Made by a program: the position numbers and the translations under genes. 13,405 nt of DNA from Candidatus Dadabacteria bacterium. Its GTDB lineage: Bacteria > J088. The stretch lies in assembly GCA_003695505.1 (NCBI GenBank), contig RFIY01000296.1:1-13405 (forward strand), in the 5' to 3' direction. The notes under the pieces are model-generated. The model did not search any database, was not told the origin of the DNA, and saw only the letters and a list, made by a program, of their open reading frames with translations. Shown here in pieces: positions 6,409 to 13,256 of the stretch; the stretch's first letter is position 1; every line of letters starts with the position of its first letter.

Positions 6409-7360
6409 AGTCAGAACGCTCCTGAAGCATGCGCGGGATCTGCGTGACGACGCCGTCCTTGCCCCGCTGTTCGACGCACTCGCCGATGCGCCGGGGCGGC
6501 TGGGTTTCGTTGGCGGAATCGTCCGGGACTGGTTGCTCGACCGCTGGTTCGACAAGGACATCGACCTGGTATGGGATGGACCGTTCGAGGCGCTGTCCGC
6601 CGCACTCCACAAGGCCGACCTGCGCGGACGACTGCGACCGGACTACCTGACAGCGACAGTCAACGCCGGCGAGCTGCGCGTAGATGTCGCGGCGACGCGA
6701 CGCGACACATACCCCACGCCCGGCGGCGTGCCTCGCATCGAACCGGCGAGCCTGGACGATGACCTGCGTCGCCGGGATTTCACCGCGAATGCGATCGCCG
6801 TCTTTCCCGATACAGAAGAAGTGGTGGATCCCTGCAACGGGCTGACCGACATCCGCGCACGCCGCCTGGTCCCGATCCGCGAGAACACCCTGCTGGAAGA
6901 TCCGGTCCGATTGTTGCGCGGCGTCCGATATCTGAGCCGTTTCGGCTGGCAACCCGGCGGGGACTGGGAACCCGGACTGAACGCCGCACGGTCGGTCGAC
7001 ACATGGCGTGTGGTCGCACGGGGCCGAATCTGGCGTGAAGTGGAGCACGTCGCGGATGAACCGGATGCGCCGGCGGCCTGGACCTGGCTCCGTCAGTTTT
7101 CGTTCGACACAGCCCTGCTGGGCATCGCGATGGATCCACCGATCATTGACGTCCTCGCCGCCTGGCGGATGCGGTTCGCCCCCCTTCCGCGCGTCGGCAC
7201 AGGGCGGCGCTGGCTGCTCGACCTGCACACCCTTGAGACTGCGGCGCCCGGTGTCGCCGCCTGGATTCGCGACAACTGGGATACACCGGCGGAACAACTG
7301 CGGCGTTACGAAAAACTCGCCCGGCGCATCGCGCAGGGCCTGGCACCGTTCCGGTCGTGA
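6401..7360 (+). CDS. Short class II CCA-adding enzyme / poly(A) polymerase family nucleotidyltransferase
   Basis: A 319-residue protein whose N-terminal half is the class II nucleotidyltransferase head. It shows FVGGIVRDWLL (36-46), KDIDLV with the metal-binding Asp53 and Asp55, a third acidic candidate in LRVDVA (Asp95), RRRDFTANAIA (123-133) and LLEDPVRLLRGVRY (164-177), which includes the EDxxR nucleotide-selecting motif. Known relatives add CCA to tRNA 3' ends or poly(A) tails to RNA. Two things are unusual: RRDFT is followed by AN rather than the common IN, and the protein is much shorter than E. coli Cca (about 410) or PcnB (about 465). The neck/body after about residue 180 is not recognisable to me. 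ATG 6401 is chosen because it overlaps the xerD stop by 8 nt. It may be the organism's CCA enzyme, a partial-CCA enzyme or a paralogue; the sequence cannot decide. Confidence 0.75.
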   Translation: MTEVRTLLKHARDLRDDAVLAPLFDALADAPGRLGFVGGIVRDWLLDRWFDKDIDLVWDGPFEALSAALHKADLRGRLRPDYLTATVNAGELRVDVAATRRDTYPTPGGVPRIEPASLDDDLRRRDFTANAIAVFPDTEEVVDPCNGLTDIRARRLVPIRENTLLEDPVRLLRGVRYLSRFGWQPGGDWEPGLNAARSVDTWRVVARGRIWREVEHVADEPDAPAAWTWLRQFSFDTALLGIAMDPPIIDVLAAWRMRFAPLPRVGTGRRWLLDLHTLETAAPGVAAWIRDNWDTPAEQLRRYEKLARRIAQGLAPFRS

Positions 7361-7367
7361 CGAGTGT

Positions 7368-7386
7368 GCGGTGCGCACCGCGTTTT
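7368..7386 (+). terminator. Possible weak intrinsic terminator after the korA-nucleotidyltransferase run
   Basis: GCGGT-GCGC-ACCGC forms a perfect 5-bp GC-rich stem with a 4-nt loop and is followed by GTTTTGTCC. It starts 8 bp after the stop of the nucleotidyltransferase gene. The stem is short and the T run is only four, so termination would be partial at best. The same 14 bp are a perfect palindrome and could instead be an operator for the following gene. Confidence 0.35.
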
Positions 7387-7448
7387 GTCCTCACCGTGGG
7401 GTACAATGAACACAGTCCCCATCAACATTTTTTCGACCGGCCTGGCAG

Positions 7449-8006
7449 ATGAATCGACGAAGACGCGCTCCAAAATTGCCCGAGTCCATCACGGTCCGGG
7501 TACAGCCTCCGGCACCGATGTCCGCCGCGGACTGGCCCGTGCAGCTCGTGTTTGGCGCAATCCCCAGCGCTGGCAGCGACATCCCCACCCAGATCCGCCT
7601 GACGGGGCCGGACGGGACGGTCACGTTTAACCGGGATGACCTGCTCGAAGAGAACCGCCGCTTGCGGGAAGTGCTGGGAAACGCCTGCGGTCGACTCGAC
7701 CGGCACGCGACAGGTTCCGTCGAAGCTCTGCTGCTCGCGCCTCGCGATATCGAGTGGGCGCTGAAAGCCTGGGAACTCAATCGCGAACGCAAGGGCGCGG
7801 ACAAGCTCTATCCAGAAGACTACGAGACCATGCTGCGCAAAGCCGCCGCGCGGCTGGAGCATCTCGGAGAGGATCTCCCCGAAATTTCGGTCGAGTGCGA
7901 CGACGAGCAGTGGACGTTCGAGGCGCGCAATCTGCAGGGGATCACGCCGCCACCAACATACGAAGAAATCCACTACATGTTCGCGACGCAGGGCAAACGC
8001 GTCTGA
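7449..8006 (+). CDS. Unrecognised 185-residue protein
   Basis: I do not recognise this family. The frame is open from an ATG at 7449, with only weak Shine-Dalgarno (GGCAG) upstream. The protein begins with a basic stretch (MNRRRRAPK), then a Pro/Ala-rich segment. A region around residues 35-70 contains IRLTGPDGTVTFNRDDLLEEN and looks like a small beta unit leading into a charged helix with heptad-like leucines (LLEENRRLREVLG). Residues 90-140 look helical and charged (WALKAWELNRERKG, MLRKAAARLEHLGEDLPE). The C-terminus carries a Trp/Phe strand and ITPPPTYEEIHYMF. No signal peptide, membrane segment or cysteine-based metal site is seen. The composition resembles its neighbours and it ends only 9 bp from the convergent rtcB stop. 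A cytoplasmic, perhaps scaffold or nucleic-acid-associated, protein is only a guess from the basic N-terminus. Confidence 0.7.
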   Translation: MNRRRRAPKLPESITVRVQPPAPMSAADWPVQLVFGAIPSAGSDIPTQIRLTGPDGTVTFNRDDLLEENRRLREVLGNACGRLDRHATGSVEALLLAPRDIEWALKAWELNRERKGADKLYPEDYETMLRKAAARLEHLGEDLPEISVECDDEQWTFEARNLQGITPPPTYEEIHYMFATQGKRV

Positions 8007-8015
8007 TCTGTCCGG

Positions 8016-9467
8016 TCAACCTTTGACGACGAGCAATGGACGCAAGCGTGCGACGCGTTTGCTGAGTCCGGCCGTTTCCACGACCTCCACGACCAGATCA
8101 ACATCCTTGTAGGCCTCCGGCTGTTCTTCCAAAATGCCCTTTGCCGACCGCCCGCGCACCCGGACGCCGCGCTCGCGCAGCTCGGCCGCAATATCACGGC
8201 CTTTGGCCGCGCGAATGGCCGCCCGGCGCGACAGTACGCGCCCTGCCCCGTGACAGGTCGTCCCGAACGACAGCCGCATGGCTCCCGGCGCCCCGGCCAG
8301 CACCCAGCTTGCGCGCCCCATATCTCCGGGAATCAGGACAGGCTGCCCCGCATCGCGGTAATCCTCCGGGAGCTCAGGATGGCCCGGCGGGAACGCCCGC
8401 GTCGCGCCCTTGCGGTGCACCAGCACCGTACGCACCTCTCCATCGATGTCGTGTTTCTCGAACTTGGCAATATTGTGCGCAACGTCGTAGACGACCTGAA
8501 TCTCATCTTCTGGCGCGTTTGCGTCAAAAACGGCGCGGAACGCGTCTCGCACGGCAACCGTGATCAACTGACGATTGCAAAACGCGAAATTCGCCGCCGC
8601 GCGCATCGCGCCGAGGTAGCGCCGCCCTTCGTCGCTGTCGATCGGCGCGCAGGCGAGCTGTCGGTCAGGAAGCGTGAACCCGTAACGCTGCTCGCAATCC
8701 CGCAGGCGTCTCAGCGTTTCGTCGCAGACCTGGTGCCCGAGTCCCCGTGATCCGGAATGAATCAGAACGACGATCTGATCCGGCTCCAGGCCAAAGGCGC
8801 GGGCTTCGTCGGGCGCAACGATCCGCTCGACGTAGCCGACTTCGAGGAAATGGTTCCCTGAACCGAGCGTGCCGCACTGATCCGCCCCACGCTGGGCGGC
8901 CCGCTCGCTGACTGCGTCGGGGTCTGCGGATGCCAGGCAGCCGCCTGCCTCCGTATGGCGGATGTCGTCTTTGCGAACCGCATCATAGCGATCCAGCGCA
9001 CCCATCCCTTCAGCCAGCAACCGGTCCAGTTCTTTCCGCGTGAACGTCCAACGTCCTCCAATGCCGGCGCCTGCGGGCACGCGCCGGTACAGTTCGTTGA
9101 GAAGCTGCTCTCCACGACCGTCCAGATCATCGCGCCGCAACGGGGTCCGCAGTAATCGGACGCCGCAGTTGATGTCGTACCCGACCCCACCGGGGGAAAC
9201 AACGCCACCCTGATCCGGGTCGGTTGCGGCAACGCCGCCGATCGGGAAACCATACCCCCAGTGGATGTCCGGCATCGCCAGGGACGCGACCACGATTCCC
9301 GGCAGGTGCGCCACATTCGCTACCTGTTCCAGCGCCTGATCCTGCAGCAATACCGGGATTTGCGATGGGTGCGCGAAAACGATGCCGTCCACCCGCATGC
9401 CAGGCCGCCACGTTCGCGATAATCGCCAGATGCCTGGCGCGACGGATTCGAGTGGAGACATGTTCAT
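8016..9467 (-). CDS. rtcB: RNA-splicing ligase RtcB
   Basis: A 483-residue RNA ligase that uses GTP and Mn2+ to join a 2',3'-cyclic phosphate or 3'-phosphate end to a 5'-OH end. All hallmark residues are visible: GYDINCG with Asp98 and Cys101, GSGNHFLE with Asn205 and His206, HSGSRGLGH with His237, YDVAHNIAKFE with His331, CHGAGR with the guanylate-accepting His406, and Lys482 one residue before the C-terminal glycine. Their spacing fits Pyrococcus RtcB with an offset of two to three residues. ATG 9467 is chosen because AGGG lies 9 nt upstream and the length then fits the family; ATGs at 9515, 9494 and 9461 are alternatives. It follows the archease gene by 53 nt on the same strand. No RtcR-type activator or RtcA cyclase gene is present, so control differs from the E. 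coli rtcBA operon. Roles in tRNA or rRNA repair are plausible but inferred. Confidence 0.95.
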   Translation of the reverse strand: MNMSPLESVAPGIWRLSRTWRPGMRVDGIVFAHPSQIPVLLQDQALEQVANVAHLPGIVVASLAMPDIHWGYGFPIGGVAATDPDQGGVVSPGGVGYDINCGVRLLRTPLRRDDLDGRGEQLLNELYRRVPAGAGIGGRWTFTRKELDRLLAEGMGALDRYDAVRKDDIRHTEAGGCLASADPDAVSERAAQRGADQCGTLGSGNHFLEVGYVERIVAPDEARAFGLEPDQIVVLIHSGSRGLGHQVCDETLRRLRDCEQRYGFTLPDRQLACAPIDSDEGRRYLGAMRAAANFAFCNRQLITVAVRDAFRAVFDANAPEDEIQVVYDVAHNIAKFEKHDIDGEVRTVLVHRKGATRAFPPGHPELPEDYRDAGQPVLIPGDMGRASWVLAGAPGAMRLSFGTTCHGAGRVLSRRAAIRAAKGRDIAAELRERGVRVRGRSAKGILEEQPEAYKDVDLVVEVVETAGLSKRVARLRPLLVVKG

Positions 9468-9520
9468 CGGGCGAAACCCTGTTCGACCATGCATTCTGCC
9501 CACATGGTGACACATCTCGG

Positions 9521-9940
9521 TCAGATATCGACGATCACCGTCGCCTTCCAGCCGTGATCGTCCTCGCAGAGGCCAAAGTGGTGCCAGGTGATCGCCTTGA
9601 TCTCCGGCCCGGTCGCATGGCGCGCCGGTTCGAAGGGCTCGCCGCGAGCCGTGGCCGCGAGCCGACACGCAGCACGGTCTACGCGGACGGCCGCCCGGCG
9701 CCAGATCCACTGCTCGCCGTTGAACCACCAGAGCAACTCATTGAGCCAGTCGAACAGCAGCGATTCGAGGGTATCCGCCTGCAGCGACACCTGTCGCGCC
9801 TGTTGTTCACGAACCGACGTGGGATCCGCGAGGATCATGGCGGCCAGCGCGTCGGCCGCCTCGGCAAACAGCAGGTCAAGATCCCCAGCTTCAACGATAA
9901 ACCCATCGTCCGCGGTGTGATCGAGCCAGCGCACCGTCAT
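9521..9940 (-). CDS. Archease, RtcB-activating protein
   Basis: A 139-residue small acidic protein of the archease family. Archease speeds RtcB guanylylation and multiple turnover and can widen its nucleotide cofactor use. Visible marks are the N-terminal LDHTADDGF (6-14) with conserved acidic residues, an ADALAAMI helix, the LLFDWLNELLWWF segment (61-73), the KAITWHHF strand (115-122) and the C-terminal VIVDI with a conserved Asp138, which in archease lies near the metal site. The ATG at 9940 forms an ATGA overlap with the stop of the upstream HupE/UreJ-like gene, so translation is probably coupled; a longer in-frame start at 9964 would run further into that gene and adds nothing family-like. 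It lies immediately before rtcB, which supports the functional pairing. Confidence 0.92.
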   Translation of the reverse strand: MTVRWLDHTADDGFIVEAGDLDLLFAEAADALAAMILADPTSVREQQARQVSLQADTLESLLFDWLNELLWWFNGEQWIWRRAAVRVDRAACRLAATARGEPFEPARHATGPEIKAITWHHFGLCEDDHGWKATVIVDI

Positions 9941-11181
9941 GGAAGTGTTCGGCCAACGAACCACCAGGTGCCGGCCACGATCAGAACCGTGCAGAGCGCC
10001 GCCACGATGCGATCGCGCCAGACGGGGGCAAGCGGGCGCAGACGCAGCACGGCGCTCGCCAGCAGCACGGAAACGGCGATGACGCCCAGTTGTCCGACCT
10101 CAACGCCCATATTGAACGCCAGCAGTGCGACGACCATATCCCGATCCGGCAACTGGAGCTCGAGTAACGGCCCCGCGAAGCCGAGCCCGTGTGCAAGCCC
10201 GAATACGAAGGGTAGCCATGCGAACCGCATCACATGCCCTTCATCGGGCACCGTTCGCAACCACTGACCATACCCGATCACGAACCAGGTCAGTCCCAGC
10301 AGCGTCCAGATCGGAAAACGCAGCGCGCCTGCCGCCACGGCGGACAGCAGCCCCAGGTGTGCCACGGCCATCACCAGCAAACCGACGCGGGAAAAACGCG
10401 CCTGCCGCCAGACGACCTCGAATCCAAGGTAAGCGATGGACGCACCGACAATCGGTTCGACGATCGACAGCGGCACCTGCACGCGCCCGAACGCCGCCAA
10501 TGCCAGCGTCGTTGTGTGCGCGATCGTGAACCCCGTCACGGCGAGCAACAGCCGACGGTTCAACGCGCCGGCGAGCAACAAGAGGCCGATGACGAACAAC
10601 AGATGGTCCGCGCCGCCAAGAATATGTGCGACGCCTTCAGCCACGAATCGCTTTAGCAGATCAACGACAGACGAATGCAATGGCACGAGGATCTGCGGCA
10701 CGCGGGCACTGAGCGTCCACGCCTGTGGTTCGTCGCCGCGCCGCACGACCGCCAGCGTTCGATGTTGCGTATCCACTTCCAGAAACAGCGTCGAACGTAT
10801 CTCGACCTGCCCAGTCAGTCGGCAGTTTGACCGTCCTTCGACAACCCGACGGCCATCATCGAGGTGACCGCGAGGCTGCCACTGCAGCAGACATGGACGT
10901 CCCAGTACCCTGATCTGGAAATGCTGTGTCAAATAATCCTGCAATGCAGACCAGGCCTGATTCGCAGCCTCCAGGTCGGGACCGTCAAGCGCGGCGTAGC
11001 CGGGATGCACTTTTTGCAAATCCTGATCGAACAGCATCAACTGGACGTGGACGCCATTGTCATCGAAGCGAATTTCGGCGATCGTCGGCTTGCCCCCGTG
11101 GGCCCGGGCAACCTGCGCGACCGACACGCTGAGCAGCAAGGCCACGACAGCAATCCGCGCACGCATCAGCGAGCGTATCAC
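9937..11181 (-). CDS. HupE/UreJ family membrane protein with N-terminal extracytoplasmic domain
   Basis: A 414-residue membrane protein. It starts with a clear Sec signal peptide (hydrophobic core about 10-24, likely cleavage after ARA at 27), followed by an extracytoplasmic domain of roughly 155 residues. About seven or eight membrane segments follow, with HupE/UreJ marks: GGADHLLFVIG, GFTIAHTTTLALA, VEPIVGASIAYLG, FGLAHGLGFAGPL and AFNMGVEVGQLG. The histidines and acids in these segments resemble those of the nickel-associated HupE and UreJ proteins. However, no hydrogenase or urease gene is present here, so metal transport is only a family-level suggestion. The GTG at 11181 has AGGAG 8 nt upstream and overlaps the stop of the peptidyl-prolyl isomerase gene by 4 nt. 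The 3' end overlaps archease by 4 nt. Confidence 0.87.
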   Translation of the reverse strand: MIRSLMRARIAVVALLLSVSVAQVARAHGGKPTIAEIRFDDNGVHVQLMLFDQDLQKVHPGYAALDGPDLEAANQAWSALQDYLTQHFQIRVLGRPCLLQWQPRGHLDDGRRVVEGRSNCRLTGQVEIRSTLFLEVDTQHRTLAVVRRGDEPQAWTLSARVPQILVPLHSSVVDLLKRFVAEGVAHILGGADHLLFVIGLLLLAGALNRRLLLAVTGFTIAHTTTLALAAFGRVQVPLSIVEPIVGASIAYLGFEVVWRQARFSRVGLLVMAVAHLGLLSAVAAGALRFPIWTLLGLTWFVIGYGQWLRTVPDEGHVMRFAWLPFVFGLAHGLGFAGPLLELQLPDRDMVVALLAFNMGVEVGQLGVIAVSVLLASAVLRLRPLAPVWRDRIVAALCTVLIVAGTWWFVGRTLP

Positions 11182-12086
11182 TGTCGTGGCTCCTGCAATA
11201 TCTCGATGTCGGCGCGAGCCCGTGCCTGCTCCAGCCAGTTCCGCACGACCTCGGCCTGACGGTTCTGCCGCCAGTCACGCGCGACGATATTCCGCACCTG
11301 CTCCAGCGGACGCCGCTGCTCGGGCAATTTCTCGAGTACGGCAACCATGTGCCAGCCGAGACTCGACCGCAAGGGACCGGCGACCTGGCCAACCGGCAGC
11401 GACAGCAACCGTGATGCAAAATCCGGACCATAGAGCGCCGCGAGTCGGTCGCCGGCATAGTACAGGTCATCGTCGTGCGCGCGCAGCCGATCCGTGCTTT
11501 TCCGTGTCACCTCCAGAAACGCGTCAAGCGCCATACCCTCGTGTACGCCGCGCAAGGAGGCCGTGACGCTTTCTGGCGAAACGCGATCCGCCGGCACGAA
11601 CAGTTGTGCGAAGCGGATCTGTGCAGGGCGTGTGTACCACGTCTGATGCGCTGCGTAAAACCTGACAAGATCCTCGTTTGTCGGCTCGCCAACGGCCGCA
11701 CCGATCTGCTCGGCAATCAGTTGAATGACTCGCCGGCGAATCACCGGATCGGATTGCAACAGCCCCTGCCGGACGCCTTCCTGATAGAGCAGTTCCTGAT
11801 CGATGACGGCCTGCAGGAGTGCGTCACTGGATTGCTGCCCCCGCTCCCGCGCGGCCGCGGCCTGCCACGCCTGCAATGTACTCTTGCGAATCGGCACGCC
11901 ATTGACCCACGCGATCACATCGCCGTCTACGACGGCACTCCGGGACGGCCCCGGGCGTTCGGCATTTGTCGTTGTCGGCCCACGCACCGTGCCCAGCGCG
12001 GCAATCAGCAGGCCCACCAGCGCGAGCCCGAGCCACAATCCAGGTCGATCCTGTTCAGGCACCGCGCTCACCGAGCGGGGAACCAT
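11178..12086 (-). CDS. Membrane-anchored parvulin-type peptidyl-prolyl cis-trans isomerase
   Basis: A protein of about 300 residues with one N-terminal hydrophobic segment (LWLGLALVGLLIAALG), so probably anchored in the inner membrane with its body in the periplasm. A SurA/PrsA-like N-terminal helical region follows (NGVPIRKSTLQAWQ, VIDQELLYQEGVRQGLL). Then comes a parvulin-like domain: FYAAHQTWYTRPAQIRFAQLFV, DLYYAGDRLAALYGPDFASRLLSLPVGQVAGPLRSSLGWHMVAVLEKLPE. Such proteins assist folding of exported or membrane proteins. The start is uncertain. The frame is open from a GTG at 12095, with ATG at 12089 and 12086 and GTG at 12062. I use 12086, behind a short GAGG; GTG 12062, behind GGTGAG, would reduce the overlap with the preceding gene from 32 to 8 nt. 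It overlaps the HupE/UreJ-like gene by 4 nt, suggesting a shared role at the envelope. Confidence 0.83.
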   Translation of the reverse strand: MVPRSVSAVPEQDRPGLWLGLALVGLLIAALGTVRGPTTTNAERPGPSRSAVVDGDVIAWVNGVPIRKSTLQAWQAAAARERGQQSSDALLQAVIDQELLYQEGVRQGLLQSDPVIRRRVIQLIAEQIGAAVGEPTNEDLVRFYAAHQTWYTRPAQIRFAQLFVPADRVSPESVTASLRGVHEGMALDAFLEVTRKSTDRLRAHDDDLYYAGDRLAALYGPDFASRLLSLPVGQVAGPLRSSLGWHMVAVLEKLPEQRRPLEQVRNIVARDWRQNRQAEVVRNWLEQARARADIEILQEPRQ

Positions 12087-13251
12087 CATCCTCACGCATG
12101 CGCTGCGCCAGGATCGCGAGTCGATCCTGACCCCACAGCGCGCAATCCCGCCAGTGCATCACCGGTACGCCCCACAGTCCCAGCGCATTGAGCGCATCAC
12201 GGTTCCTTTGCGCGAGTTCGCGCCATTCGTCTTCGCTGGACGGCGCGAGCGCGGGCAATCCGGCATCGGCAATGACGCGCTCCAAAACCTGCCGGCGTGC
12301 AACATTTCGTCCTTCGGCCCAGATCGCCCGCGCGACGGCCTGACAATACTGCGGCAGCACCCCCTGCGCCATCGCGTCCGGCACGCGTGCCATCGCCGCC
12401 GGAATCCCGCCGGCTGGCACCGGGTCACAGATCCGGCCGAATGGCACGCCGTACAGCCGTGCCTCGCGTGCGGCATCACGCGCAATGTACAGACGCTTCG
12501 CCGCCGGCACCGGCAAGCCGCGCAGAACCATCGGCAACACCGGACGAATCCGCAGATCGACGTCGGAGAAAGCCGGTTCTCGCATCAGGCGGTCCAGTGC
12601 GATCCACGAGTACGGACTGCGGAATGAAAAATAGAGCTCGACCGGTTCGTTCCCCGCCGGTGTGCAGGTATCAGGGAAGCGCTGCCGCACCTCGGGAAAC
12701 AGATAACCAAGGCGATCGACACCCCAGTACCAGTCGCCGCCCGACAGCACCAATGCGCCCAGATAATGCCCCAGTCGTTCGAGCAACTGGTTGCCACGCT
12801 CCAGACGCGCGCGACCCGGCCCAGGTTCCCGGTCGGGGACCTGCCCCGCCCACAACGACTCCAATGCCGGACACGCCTCTGCGACAGTGCACGGATCAGG
12901 CAGTGCGGCGGCAAGACGGCTTACGGCAGACTCATCCGGAGGGTGATCCAGCGAGACAGGCAGGTCGAGTTGCCGAACAAGTTCCCGCGCATCGGCCACC
13001 GCCCAGCGCATTGCGCGCTCCGCGTCGGCGAGCCCGGCGCTATCGACGAAAATGACCGGCCAGTCCGCCGCGCCAAGCTCGTTGAGCATCGTCAGCAACA
13101 GAACGGCGTGGGGATCGCGCGGACCGGCAAAGACAACTGGGCCACTGTGGCCGAGGACGGTGCGCTGGCGAATGCGTTGGACAAGCCGGAACACACGGTC
13201 GCCAGCCGGCGACAGCATCCATTCGACGAGTCGTGGCGGCGGCGCAGCCAT
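12055..13251 (-). CDS. Two-domain DsbA / 2-hydroxychromene-2-carboxylate isomerase-like protein
   Basis: A 398-residue protein whose C-terminal half (about 203-385) is a DsbA-like thioredoxin-fold domain of the HCCA-isomerase/kappa-GST type. It has VELYFSFRSPYSWIALDRL, with a serine-proline in place of the CxxC redox site, then RPVLPMVLRGLPVPAAKRLYI, YGVPFGRICDP and finally LWGVPVMHW...LWGQDRL. The N-terminal half (about 35-195) looks like a diverged copy of the same fold (VVFAGPRDPHAVLLLTML), ending in LGHYLGALVLSGGDWYWGVDRLGYL. HCCA isomerases act with glutathione in aromatic degradation; here no such pathway is nearby, so the role is unknown. No signal peptide is seen, so it is probably cytoplasmic. 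ATG 13251 is chosen because it lies 5 nt after the upstream stop; a TTG at 13308 would overlap that gene. Confidence 0.8.
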   Translation of the reverse strand: MAAPPPRLVEWMLSPAGDRVFRLVQRIRQRTVLGHSGPVVFAGPRDPHAVLLLTMLNELGAADWPVIFVDSAGLADAERAMRWAVADARELVRQLDLPVSLDHPPDESAVSRLAAALPDPCTVAEACPALESLWAGQVPDREPGPGRARLERGNQLLERLGHYLGALVLSGGDWYWGVDRLGYLFPEVRQRFPDTCTPAGNEPVELYFSFRSPYSWIALDRLMREPAFSDVDLRIRPVLPMVLRGLPVPAAKRLYIARDAAREARLYGVPFGRICDPVPAGGIPAAMARVPDAMAQGVLPQYCQAVARAIWAEGRNVARRQVLERVIADAGLPALAPSSEDEWRELAQRNRDALNALGLWGVPVMHWRDCALWGQDRLAILAQRMREDDGSPLGERGA

Positions 13252-13256
13252 CCGGC

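Noticed and set aside
7402-7407. TACAAT as a -10 box for the unknown gene
   Set aside because: No acceptable -35 element is found at 16-18 bp (the TTGTCC upstream is only 11 bp away) and there is no extended TGn, so I do not list it as a feature.
8016-9467. RtcB-archease as a defence or toxin-repair island
   Set aside because: There is no toxin, nuclease, reverse transcriptase, CRISPR or other defence gene beside it; the neighbours look like envelope housekeeping genes.
9224-10267. Plus-strand open frame of about 347 codons across rtcB, archease and the HupE/UreJ-like gene
   Set aside because: It crosses three supported genes on the other strand and has shadow-type composition.
9937-11181. 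HupE/UreJ-like protein as part of a hydrogenase or urease cluster
   Set aside because: No hydrogenase, urease or nickel-chaperone gene is present in the window, so only the family name is supported.
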